64,000 bases of DNA, taken from Penaeicola halotolerans (lineage in GTDB: Bacteria > Bacteroidota > Bacteroidia > Cytophagales > Cyclobacteriaceae). Where the stretch lies: positions 682,001 through 746,000 of the forward strand of contig NZ_JAEAGO010000002.1 in NCBI RefSeq assembly GCF_016464625.1, read 5' to 3'. The notes beneath the pieces were generated by a model. That model worked only from the letters and a program-made list of their open reading frames with translations. It did not search any database and was not told the DNA's origin. The position numbers were made by a program, and so were the translations under genes. Shown here one piece after another: positions 36,921-45,022 of this stretch. Position 1 is the first letter of the stretch. The number at the start of each line of letters is the position of its first letter.

Positions 36921-36974
36921 GAAATCAACAATTCAGCACTCCGTTAATCAGCACCTTTGGCGGAGAATATTTGT

Positions 36975-36982
36975 TACCTTTG
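36975..36982 (+). promoter_or_regulatory. -7 box (TACCTTTG) abutting the rlmN start codon
   Basis: TACCTTTG fits TAnnTTTG and ends 4 bases before ATG at 36987. A TTTG 15 bases upstream is closer than the usual spacing of about 20. The predicted start of transcription falls on the start codon, suggesting a leaderless mRNA. Confidence 0.58.
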
Positions 36983-36986
36983 CACT

Positions 36987-38048
36987 ATGAGTGGGATGAC
37001 GCAGAAAATAGATATCAGAAAGTACTCTCTGGCAGATTTAGAAGAGTTTTTTGTAGCTAAAGGAGATAAGAAATTTAGGGCCAAGCAAGTCTATGATTGG
37101 CTGTGGAATAAGTCTCTAAAAAACTTTGATGAGATGAGTAACATCTCTAAGGAAACTAGAGAGTTGCTGAAAGCGCACTTTATCATCAATCATGTCAAGG
37201 TAGACCATATGCAGCGTAGTACTGATGGCACGATCAAGAATGCGGTTAAACTCTTTGATGGTAAAGTAGTGGAATCTGTCTTGATCCCTACTGAGAAGCG
37301 GATCACCGCTTGTGTATCTTCTCAGGTGGGCTGTAGTTTAGACTGCAACTTCTGTGCGACAGCAAGGCTCAAGCGCATGAGAAATCTCAATGCGGATGAG
37401 ATATATGATCAAGTAGTAGCAATCAAAGATGAAGCAGAGCAATACTTCAATAGACCATTGACTAATATCGTCCTAATGGGCATGGGTGAACCGCTACTTA
37501 ACTATCAAAATGTCATGCAAGCCATCGATAAGATCACTTCTCCAGAGGGACTAGGTATGGCCCCGAGAAGAATCACACTTTCGACAGCAGGGATTCCCAA
37601 AATGATCAAGAAAATGGCGGATGATGGAGTGAAATTTAAATTGGCGATTTCTCTTCATTCAGCAATCAATGAAACACGCAATAAATTAATGCCCATCAAT
37701 GAGGTCAATCCACTAGAAGACCTGATAGACTCACTTAAATATTGGTATCAAAAGACCAAAAGTATAGTCACTTATGAATATGTTGTATGGGAAGGGATCA
37801 ATGATGACGAACGACATGCGCTGGCATTAGCGAATTTTTGCAAATATGTTCCCTCAAAAGTCAACCTTATTCAATATAATCCGATAGATGAAGGAGACTT
37901 TAGACAAGCGGCTCAATCCAAGGTCGATATGTACGTAAGGATACTTGAAAATCATGGTATAGTAGCCAAAGTGCGTAAATCTAGAGGGCAAGATATTGAT
38001 GCGGCTTGTGGTCAGCTGGCTAACAAAAACGAAACGGCTATTTTATAA
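36987..38048 (+). CDS. rlmN: Dual-specificity 23S rRNA/tRNA adenine-C2 methyltransferase
   Basis: 353 residues from the Met at 36987; a Met 9 bases later is an alternative, and a Met at 36957 would start inside the promoter. The radical-SAM cluster motif is VGCSLDCNFCATARLKRMRN (C-x3-C-x2-C), the GGE-like motif is VLMGMGEPLLNYQNV, and the C-terminal Cys of DIDAACGQLA is the one methylated during catalysis. RlmN methylates A2503 of 23S rRNA and A37 of some tRNAs. Single gene, divergent from clpB. Confidence 0.96.
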   Translation: MSGMTQKIDIRKYSLADLEEFFVAKGDKKFRAKQVYDWLWNKSLKNFDEMSNISKETRELLKAHFIINHVKVDHMQRSTDGTIKNAVKLFDGKVVESVLIPTEKRITACVSSQVGCSLDCNFCATARLKRMRNLNADEIYDQVVAIKDEAEQYFNRPLTNIVLMGMGEPLLNYQNVMQAIDKITSPEGLGMAPRRITLSTAGIPKMIKKMADDGVKFKLAISLHSAINETRNKLMPINEVNPLEDLIDSLKYWYQKTKSIVTYEYVVWEGINDDERHALALANFCKYVPSKVNLIQYNPIDEGDFRQAAQSKVDMYVRILENHGIVAKVRKSRGQDIDAACGQLANKNETAIL

Positions 38049-38162
38049 TTTAACCAATTTTAATTTTTCTTTCTGAGATTCATTATTAGTTTCGCCTCTA
38101 CAAAAACATGACTTTTTGATTAATAAATATTGATATAAAAACTGATTGGTTTGTTAAATAAA

Positions 38163-40874
38163 ATGATGAATAAAAAAAATATTGCCAGCTTTGTGATTTG
38201 CTTTGTTGTGCTAATAGCCTTCAAGCCTTTTTCAAATATTGATGATTTAGCAAACAAAATCATCCAAACACTCAATGATATCTCTCAAGAGGCTCCAGTA
38301 GAAAAAGCATATCTGCACCTCAATGGGCATGTTTTTTCGCAAGGAGATGATTTATGGTTTAAGGCTTACGTCACTGCTGGTAGCTTCAATCAGCTGAGTC
38401 CTTTGAGTAAAGTACTCTATGTGGATCTATATGATGAGGCTGGACTTAGAGTTGACCAACGTATAGTAAAAGTAGAAAATGGGGTTGGTTTAGGCGACTT
38501 CATAATTCCGCCATTTTTGCCTCAAGGGAATTACACTTTGGTGGCTTACACCAATTGGATGAAGAATTTCGGAGAGGAGTATTTTTATCAGGACCAGATC
38601 ACTGTTGTAGATCCATACGAAATCAACTTTAACCCTTCTATAGATATAACTGTAGAAGAATCAGCCAATCAGCTAATTTATCATATGGAGGTTCAGGCGA
38701 TGGATAGATCAAATAATCTCATCTCAAATAAAAAGTTGAAGGCTAGCTACATCTCAGCGAATGATACACTCACTCAAACTAAGCAGTTAGATGCAAGTGC
38801 TCAAGCGAAGTTTAGTTTTACCACAGCTGATATCAATAATTTAGCTTTTGTGAGATTAGAACTCGAAGAGAATGAGTCTTCTGTGCTTTCTAAAAATATT
38901 AGATTACCCTACTTAGATCGCCAGATAGATTTTCAACTACTCCCTGAAGGAGGATATTTGGTTGAGGGACTTGCTTCAAATGTAGCTTTCAAGGCGATTT
39001 ATCCAGATGGTACGGGAGCAGATGTCGAAGGATATGTTGCTGACGAATCAGGAAATAAGCTTGTCGACTTTAGTACTTTAGCATTTGGTATGGGGTCATT
39101 TAAGTTAGAGCCAGAAGCCAATGTCAATTATCAAGTGTTTTTCAAGACTTCAGGGCAATCGGGGTATTCAAGTCAAAAAATTGAGGATATTAGGTCTCAA
39201 GGTCTTGCTATAGAAGTAGATAATTCTAGAGAAGGCTTTGTCAATGTCTTATTAAAAGAAAAGGAGTTCTTCAAAGAGGAACAAGTTAAAGAGTTACTTC
39301 TTGTAGTGCAATCTGGAGGTTTTCCAGGATATGTTCAAAAAGTGGATTTGAATCTTGGGTTTTCAGGAGTAAGGATACCTAGAGGGAATCTGCCTGTGGG
39401 GATCAATGAAATATCCATCTTTGAAGAAAGCGGTAGACAATTAAGCAGTAGACTTATTTTTATAGATCAGCCGAGTAATGAGGCAGCTATTACAGAAGTG
39501 AATTTTTCCTTTGATAAAAGATCAAAGGAAAGTTTTAGTTTGAGCATTTCAGATAATGAAGGTCAGCCCATTATGGGAGATTTCTCAGTTTCAGTGCTGG
39601 ATAATTCTGTTCCTGTCAAAACGAAAGGGAATAATATAAAGACGCAGCTTCTGCTATCCTCAGACTTGAGAGGCAGGATAGAAGATCCCTCTTTCTTTTT
39701 CAAAGATCAGAGTTCTGAGACTTTTAAAGCTTTGGATTTATTGATGATGACTCATGGATGGTCTCGATTTGATTGGAATAAAATTTTAGATGGCTCTTAT
39801 CTATCTAGTTTTGATGATTATATCGAACAAGGCATCACCATCCAAGGTACGGTAAGTGAAAAGTATCCAACAAAAAAAGGTGTTGGCGGAGGGGAAATAA
39901 CTTTTTTCCTTGGGGAAAATTCGTTTTCTGTCTTAGAGTATGGTGCTGACGGAAGATTTACAGTTTCAGATTTAAACTTTGAAGATAGTGCATCATTAGT
40001 TATTCAGGCAAAGGATAAAAGAGTAAAAGATCGTGTAGCAATTTCAATTGACGAACCTAGTCATGAGATGATAAAAAATCTGTATTTAGATGTTCTTTAT
40101 ATAGACGAAATAATATTTAAAGGCATTTCAAATAGCTTCAGTCGTTTGAATTATAATAAATACTTAAACTCTAATAATGAAAGTATTGTAGATTTAGAGG
40201 AAGTAACTATTGCTGCTAGTAACATAGTAAAAGAAGATATTTCAAGAATATATGGTAGAGGAGATGTTGTTATAAAACCCGAAGATGTTCCTGGTTTTCA
40301 ATCTTTTACTAATGTTTTTCAAATGATTCAAGGAAGAATTGCGGGGGTTTTAGTTACAACTGATATTAATGGAGCAAGTATACAAATAAGAGGAGGCGGG
40401 AATTTATCAGGTAACTTACCTCCACTTATATTATTAGACAATGTTCCTGTAGATATTCTTACTGCATCTTCTATAAACCCGAGAGATGTAAGTTCTATCG
40501 AAGTGTTTAAAGATGCAGCTTCTACCTCTATTTTTGGTGCTCAAGGAGGAGGAGGAGCCATTGCTATTTATACAAAAACAGGAGAGGGTGTCTCAACTAG
40601 AGTAGACGGGATTTCAAATTTCAGATATCCTGGGTATTCTATTGCTAGGAAATACTATCAGCCTAAATATGATTCGCCAGATGCTAATAGTGTTCCTGAC
40701 TATAGGCCTACACTTCTTTGGGAGCCGAACATCAAGTTGGATGCGACCAAGCAAGATATTGAACTGAAGTTTTTCAATAATGATATAGCAGATCAGTATT
40801 TGATCACTGTAGAAGGGATAGATAGTAAAGGAAGAATCTTACACTTCGAAAAAGTATGGAAAAGGGGAGAGTGA
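38163..40874 (+). CDS. Macroglobulin-like protein with a TonB-plug domain but no receptor barrel
   Basis: About 903 residues from ATG at 38163 (a TTG codon 12 bases earlier also keeps frame). The N-terminus is a weak signal or membrane anchor (IASFVICFVVLIAFKPF). Residues about 45-200 resemble the MG2 domain of alpha-2-macroglobulin-like proteins (EKAYLHLNGHVFSQGDDLWF, then ITVVDPYEIN). Residues about 690-820 are a TonB-receptor plug (GRIAGVLVTT, IQIRGGGNLSGNLPPLILLD, then VEVFKDAASTSIFGAQGGG-like). No 22-strand barrel follows; about 95 residues remain. The class occurs in Bacteroidetes but its function is not known to me. The plug-coding part is unusually A/T-rich. Confidence 0.8.
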   Translation: MMNKKNIASFVICFVVLIAFKPFSNIDDLANKIIQTLNDISQEAPVEKAYLHLNGHVFSQGDDLWFKAYVTAGSFNQLSPLSKVLYVDLYDEAGLRVDQRIVKVENGVGLGDFIIPPFLPQGNYTLVAYTNWMKNFGEEYFYQDQITVVDPYEINFNPSIDITVEESANQLIYHMEVQAMDRSNNLISNKKLKASYISANDTLTQTKQLDASAQAKFSFTTADINNLAFVRLELEENESSVLSKNIRLPYLDRQIDFQLLPEGGYLVEGLASNVAFKAIYPDGTGADVEGYVADESGNKLVDFSTLAFGMGSFKLEPEANVNYQVFFKTSGQSGYSSQKIEDIRSQGLAIEVDNSREGFVNVLLKEKEFFKEEQVKELLLVVQSGGFPGYVQKVDLNLGFSGVRIPRGNLPVGINEISIFEESGRQLSSRLIFIDQPSNEAAITEVNFSFDKRSKESFSLSISDNEGQPIMGDFSVSVLDNSVPVKTKGNNIKTQLLLSSDLRGRIEDPSFFFKDQSSETFKALDLLMMTHGWSRFDWNKILDGSYLSSFDDYIEQGITIQGTVSEKYPTKKGVGGGEITFFLGENSFSVLEYGADGRFTVSDLNFEDSASLVIQAKDKRVKDRVAISIDEPSHEMIKNLYLDVLYIDEIIFKGISNSFSRLNYNKYLNSNNESIVDLEEVTIAASNIVKEDISRIYGRGDVVIKPEDVPGFQSFTNVFQMIQGRIAGVLVTTDINGASIQIRGGGNLSGNLPPLILLDNVPVDILTASSINPRDVSSIEVFKDAASTSIFGAQGGGGAIAIYTKTGEGVSTRVDGISNFRYPGYSIARKYYQPKYDSPDANSVPDYRPTLLWEPNIKLDATKQDIELKFFNNDIADQYLITVEGIDSKGRILHFEKVWKRGE

Positions 40875-40897
40875 GTTTACGCTCCCCTTTTATTTTT
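40860..40897. terminator. Bidirectional terminator overlapping two stop codons
   Basis: AAAAGGGGAG/CTCCCCTTTT with a 12-base loop and a T-rich tail. The left arm is the last codons of the plug protein and the right arm reaches the stop of the convergent rhomboid gene. Confidence 0.82.
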
Positions 40898-41774
40898 TAC
40901 TAGCATTGAAGAGCTTTTCTTTTTCTGACTTACTTAAGTTACTATAGCCTTTTTCAGCGATTTTATCCAAGATGGCATCTATTTCCTCTTGAGTTACTTG
41001 AGTAGGGTCAGTATTTTGAGTTTTGTTATTGCTTTGACTTCTTCTGTAGCTTACTTTGATCTTTGGATTTCTTTTAAAAAGTCGCTTTACCCACATAACA
41101 GATTTACTCCAGTCATTTCCCCTTCGAAGTTGGATGATATAGAGAAAACCAAGTAAAGCACCGCCCAAGTGTGCAATCTCTCCACCTGCATTGGCACTGA
41201 CAGTATTGGCAAATGATAGTATGACATAAAATATAGCGATGTACTTAATCTTGACAGGCCCGAGTAGCAATAGGTGAAAAGTAAAGTTGGGCATGAAGGT
41301 GGCTGCGCCTACGACTATAGCAAATACACCCGCACTGGCACCTAGCATGGTGGAGTTAGCCACTGTGCCCTCTGAGAAGTAGGGAGAAATATTATAAATA
41401 GCCACATAAGCAATAGCACCCGCTATACCACCTAGTACATATAGTGAGAAAACGTGTTTGCTCCCAATAAAATCAAAAAGCAGTCTCCCAAACCAATACA
41501 GAAAGAGCATATTGAAGAGGACGTGAAAAAAACCCTCATGCAAAAACATATATGTGATGATCGTCCATGGTCTAGTAGCTAGCAAAGAAAGGTTTGAAGG
41601 AATTGCTAGCTGCTTCATGATGCTCTCATACAACTCTCCAAGCCCTGATAGCTTTAGTATGACTTGTGCCACTAAGACTACAGCAAAAACAGCAATATTG
41701 ACAGCTAGGAGCTTGTACAAGCTGTTGTTGTCACGGGTAAAAGCGTGTCTTAATTCAAAGAAAAAACCATTCAT
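40890..41774 (-). CDS. Rhomboid-family intramembrane serine protease (copy 1)
   Basis: A 294-residue protein with six predicted spans in the first about 220 residues. The catalytic Ser is in STMLGASAGVFAIVVGAA (GxSx) and the His in GGEIAHLGGALLGFLY, with the WTIITYMFLHEGFFHVLFNM loop that marks rhomboids. A basic soluble tail of about 70 residues (RGNDWSKSVMWVKRLFKRNP..) follows. It should cleave membrane-protein substrates in the inner membrane; none is known. It begins 1 base after the second rhomboid gene ends. Confidence 0.93.
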   Translation of the reverse strand: MNGFFFELRHAFTRDNNSLYKLLAVNIAVFAVVLVAQVILKLSGLGELYESIMKQLAIPSNLSLLATRPWTIITYMFLHEGFFHVLFNMLFLYWFGRLLFDFIGSKHVFSLYVLGGIAGAIAYVAIYNISPYFSEGTVANSTMLGASAGVFAIVVGAATFMPNFTFHLLLLGPVKIKYIAIFYVILSFANTVSANAGGEIAHLGGALLGFLYIIQLRRGNDWSKSVMWVKRLFKRNPKIKVSYRRSQSNNKTQNTDPTQVTQEEIDAILDKIAEKGYSNLSKSEKEKLFNASKK

Positions 41775-41775
41775 A

Positions 41776-42615
41776 TCAATAGAATCTTTTACTGTTTTTT
41801 TGCCAATACTTAATCAATAGAAAACCCACTAATGCGCCAAATAAGTGCGCAAGGTGTGCGATGTTGTCATTGCCTCCTACCCGGATGAACTCTGAGTAAA
41901 ACTCATAACTAGCATAGAAAAGCACAAAGTATTTTGCCTTGATAGGAAAGGGAATGAAGAGTAAGAAAAGCTCTGTATTTGGAAAGAGGAGTGCAAATGC
42001 TACCAGTATCCCAAAGAGAGCACCTGATGCTCCCACCATAGGGGTATTTGCATCTTTTACTTTACTAGCCGTCATTTCTCTCACATATTCCTTAGATATT
42101 GCGATGAGTTTTTCGTCTGTTGGATTTTCAGATAGCCCCTCTCTAATTTGGAGTAGATTTTCCTTGAAACCTTCATTTCTAGGATCATTCATAATCGCAG
42201 CATTTTTATCCAAGAAGTCATAGACTATCCCGCTAAATTCACTGCTTGTAGGGTTTTCTATATAGCTTTCATATTGATTTTGGGCCTGGTATGAATTAAA
42301 GAACTTATATCCGCCATACAGCACACCTGCCAAAACTCCAGAAAGCATCCAAAGGATTAGGAATCTCTTTGCACCTAAAAACTGCTCTAATAGTGGGCCG
42401 AAGACAAATAGGCCAAACATATTGCTAAATAAATGCCAGCCATCAGCATGCATGAACATATAAGTGACAAACTGATACACCCTAAAGTCAGGTGACAAAA
42501 TATTGTATAAAGCCAAACTACTGCTGAGACCCGTAAGTAGCATTGAAAATACTACGAAGACACCAATATTGGCTAGCAATAGGTTTTTGACTGTGGGAGT
42601 TAGGTTTCTAAACAT
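41776..42615 (-). CDS. Rhomboid-family intramembrane serine protease (copy 2)
   Basis: A 279-residue protein. The fold is marked by YQFVTYMFMHADGWHLFSNM, the catalytic Ser in TPMVGASGALFGILVAFALL and the His in DNIAHLAHLFGALVGFLLIK. A soluble insert of about 75 residues (roughly 107-185, SYQAQNQYESYIENPTSSEF..) lies between the early spans and the Ser helix and is absent from copy 1. It sits 1 base after mutL and 1 base before copy 1, so all three are one operon. Both rhomboids keep Ser and His and should be active. Confidence 0.93.
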   Translation of the reverse strand: MFRNLTPTVKNLLLANIGVFVVFSMLLTGLSSSLALYNILSPDFRVYQFVTYMFMHADGWHLFSNMFGLFVFGPLLEQFLGAKRFLILWMLSGVLAGVLYGGYKFFNSYQAQNQYESYIENPTSSEFSGIVYDFLDKNAAIMNDPRNEGFKENLLQIREGLSENPTDEKLIAISKEYVREMTASKVKDANTPMVGASGALFGILVAFALLFPNTELFLLFIPFPIKAKYFVLFYASYEFYSEFIRVGGNDNIAHLAHLFGALVGFLLIKYWQKNSKRFY

Positions 42616-42616
42616 A

Positions 42617-44455
42617 CTATTTGTTGAAAAACGATTCTACTTTATCTAAAGTTAGGATAAAAAATGTTTTACTTCCAGAAAGCCCATAGTTAGGATTTTT
42701 GCAAGCAAAAAGCTGCGCCATAATCGTGGACATCTCTTCTGTTCCTAGCTTGACACCTGATTTGGTGCCCGATCTTTTAGCGATAGAACGCGCGAGATTT
42801 TCTTTTTTATCTATAGACAATTCATTTTTGTGGTGCTTGTATTGCTCGATGAGTCCCTCTAAAAGTGCTTTTTCATTAGTGATACTCACGTCTGCTGGGA
42901 CTCCATTGACTAAAACGGTGTCTTTACCAAAATCACTGATTAGAAAACCCATCGCTTTGAGTTCAGGTTCCAAATCCATCAACAGTTCAAAATCCCCTTT
43001 GTTCAAGGTGACAGCCTGTGGGAAGAGGCTTTGCTGTGAAGCACCAGACTTATTTTGTAGGCTATTGAGGTATTTTTCATAGAGGATACGCTCATGAGCT
43101 GCTTGCTGATCTATGAACATCATGCCTTGTTTGACTTGAGCTACGATGTAGCGCTGTTGAAACTGGAAGATAGCTTGTCCAACGGTCACGAGATCGCTAG
43201 AAGTACTTAGATCTGGAAGTTGATTGGCTGCGCTAGAAAAGGTCAAGACTTCATTGTCTGATCTATCAGGCTGATCTACTTCATGTCTTCTAGGCTGATC
43301 AAAAAGCTGCTCCCATCCTTTAGCGCTTTCATTTTTGCTAAATGCAGCAGAAGAAAATTTCATATAGCTCCTTTCAGCCTGTTGTTGATCTTTTGGTGAA
43401 GGTGCATGATCAGTTCTAGCTTGATGAAAGTTGACATCAAGTGAAAAATCTATCGCAGGCACTACATTATGTGTCCCTAGTGCTTGCTTGACGGTAGCTC
43501 TGATGATGGCATAAACCGTACGTTCATCGTCAAACTTGATCTCTGTTTTAGTAGGATGCACATTGATATCTATATGCTTAGGATCGATATTTATAAATAA
43601 AACGTAGAATGGATGTTGTTCACTTTGTAGTAGCCCCTCATAAGCTCCGCTCACGGCATGGTGTAGATAGCTACTTTTGATGAATCGATTGTTGACAAAG
43701 AAGAACTGTTCTCCGCGGGTTTTTTTAGCAAATTCTGGTTTGCCTATATAGCCATGGATTTGGATGTGATCAGTATCCTCTTTGCAGCTGACTAGTTGCT
43801 CTTGATAGTTTTTGCCAAAAAGCCCTACTATTCGATGGCTAAGTTTGCCTGCATTGATTTTGTATGTTTCTAGGTCGTTTTGATATAGGGAAAATGACAC
43901 TTCTGGATAAGCAAGAGCGACCCTTTGAAATTCATCCATGATATGGCGCATCTCTACAGGGTTAGATTTGAGGAAATTGCGTCTAGCTGGCACATTGTAG
44001 AAAAGATTTTTAACAGCGATAGAAGTGCCATAGCTGCACTGTACAGGTTCTTGCTTTTTGACTTCAGATCCCTCGATGACGAGTAGAAGGCCGAGTTCTG
44101 CATTTGCCTGACGAGTCTTCATCTCTACTTGAGCGACCGCTGCTATAGAAGCTAGTGCTTCACCTCTGAATCCAAACGTCCTGATAGCAAAGAGATCATC
44201 TGCGCTACGGATTTTAGAGGTAGCATGTCTCTCAAAGCTCATGCGAGCATCTGTTTCAGACATGCCTTTTCCATCATCGATCACTTGTATGAGTGATTTA
44301 CCAGCTTCTTTGATGATGACTTGCACTTGTTTGGCGCCTGCATCTACGGCATTCTCCATCAGTTCTTTGATAACCGAAGCAGGTCTTTGTACTACTTCGC
44401 CAGCTGCTATCTGATTGGCAATAGCATCGGGTAGTAGTTGAATGATATCTGGCAT
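42617..44455 (-). CDS. mutL: DNA mismatch repair protein MutL
   Basis: A 612-residue protein. The N-terminal GHKL ATPase shows IAAGEVVQRPASVIKELMEN, AVDAGAKQVQVII, DDGKGMSETD and TFGFRGEALASIAAVAQVEM. The C-terminal dimerisation domain has MMFIDQQAAHERILYEKYL near residue 450, close to the DQHAx2Ex4E endonuclease motif but with Gln for His. At the end, CKNPNYGLSGSKTFF (about 583) takes the place of the usual CPHGRP zinc-binding motif. It couples mismatch recognition to strand removal. The upstream gene's stop overlaps its start region. Confidence 0.96.
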   Translation of the reverse strand: MPDIIQLLPDAIANQIAAGEVVQRPASVIKELMENAVDAGAKQVQVIIKEAGKSLIQVIDDGKGMSETDARMSFERHATSKIRSADDLFAIRTFGFRGEALASIAAVAQVEMKTRQANAELGLLLVIEGSEVKKQEPVQCSYGTSIAVKNLFYNVPARRNFLKSNPVEMRHIMDEFQRVALAYPEVSFSLYQNDLETYKINAGKLSHRIVGLFGKNYQEQLVSCKEDTDHIQIHGYIGKPEFAKKTRGEQFFFVNNRFIKSSYLHHAVSGAYEGLLQSEQHPFYVLFINIDPKHIDINVHPTKTEIKFDDERTVYAIIRATVKQALGTHNVVPAIDFSLDVNFHQARTDHAPSPKDQQQAERSYMKFSSAAFSKNESAKGWEQLFDQPRRHEVDQPDRSDNEVLTFSSAANQLPDLSTSSDLVTVGQAIFQFQQRYIVAQVKQGMMFIDQQAAHERILYEKYLNSLQNKSGASQQSLFPQAVTLNKGDFELLMDLEPELKAMGFLISDFGKDTVLVNGVPADVSITNEKALLEGLIEQYKHHKNELSIDKKENLARSIAKRSGTKSGVKLGTEEMSTIMAQLFACKNPNYGLSGSKTFFILTLDKVESFFNK

Positions 44456-44832
44456 TAGATGAATTTTCTGATTCTAAGGTAAAAGTATAAAGGAAAGGCT
44501 AGTGCAAAAATATAAAAGACTTGGTTGCCATAATAGTAATACCCTGCAAGTAGTCCGATGAGACAAATGATGATCACCATCCTGATGATAGCCGCTCTTC
44601 CTTCGGTGTCTTTAGATTTATAGTTTCTGCCTTTTGCTTCTTTGAAAGCACCTCGTATGCGTGAACTTTCATAAACATAGTCATCTTCGCTGCCTTCTGA
44701 GTTTTCTCCCTCTAGTTCTTTTTTGATACGACTTGTACGCTGCTCTATCTCTTCCTTGATAGGATCATAGTATCTTGGCTCTATGTTGAACCTTTGATTT
44801 TTAGCTGTTCTTATGATAGATGGAAACTTCAT
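44455..44832 (-). CDS. Small membrane protein with a two-span C-terminus, unknown function
   Basis: A 125-residue protein I do not recognise. Residues 1-80 are charged and soluble (YYDPIKEEIEQRTSRIKKEL, then acidic ENSEGSEDD); about 84-120 form two closely spaced membrane spans (MVIIICLIGLLAGYYYYG, VFYIFALAFPLYFYL). It shares one base with the mutL start and opens the mutL-rhomboid operon. A -7 box lies 24 bases upstream. An assembly or membrane-recruitment role for its neighbours is only a guess. Confidence 0.78.
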   Translation of the reverse strand: MKFPSIIRTAKNQRFNIEPRYYDPIKEEIEQRTSRIKKELEGENSEGSEDDYVYESSRIRGAFKEAKGRNYKSKDTEGRAAIIRMVIIICLIGLLAGYYYYGNQVFYIFALAFPLYFYLRIRKFI

Positions 44833-44855
44833 GATTGATTAAAACTTTGGATTAT

Positions 44856-44863
44856 CAAAAGTA
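44856..44863 (-). promoter_or_regulatory. -7 box (TACTTTTG) of the mutL-rhomboid operon
   Basis: TACTTTTG on the minus strand fits TAnnTTTG and ends 23 bases before the first start codon of the operon. No clear -33 TTTG. Confidence 0.48.
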
Positions 44864-45022
44864 GACTTTATTGGCTTGATAATTGAATTTTGATGTTTGA
44901 ATAAATAGCAGCCATTAATCCAAAATAACTTTGAGATGTAGCTGTTTTATTTATACTTTCAACGACTGATAGGGGTTTCCCTCAGTTTAAGTAGTTACTA
45001 ATTTACAAAAAAATACGCTAGG

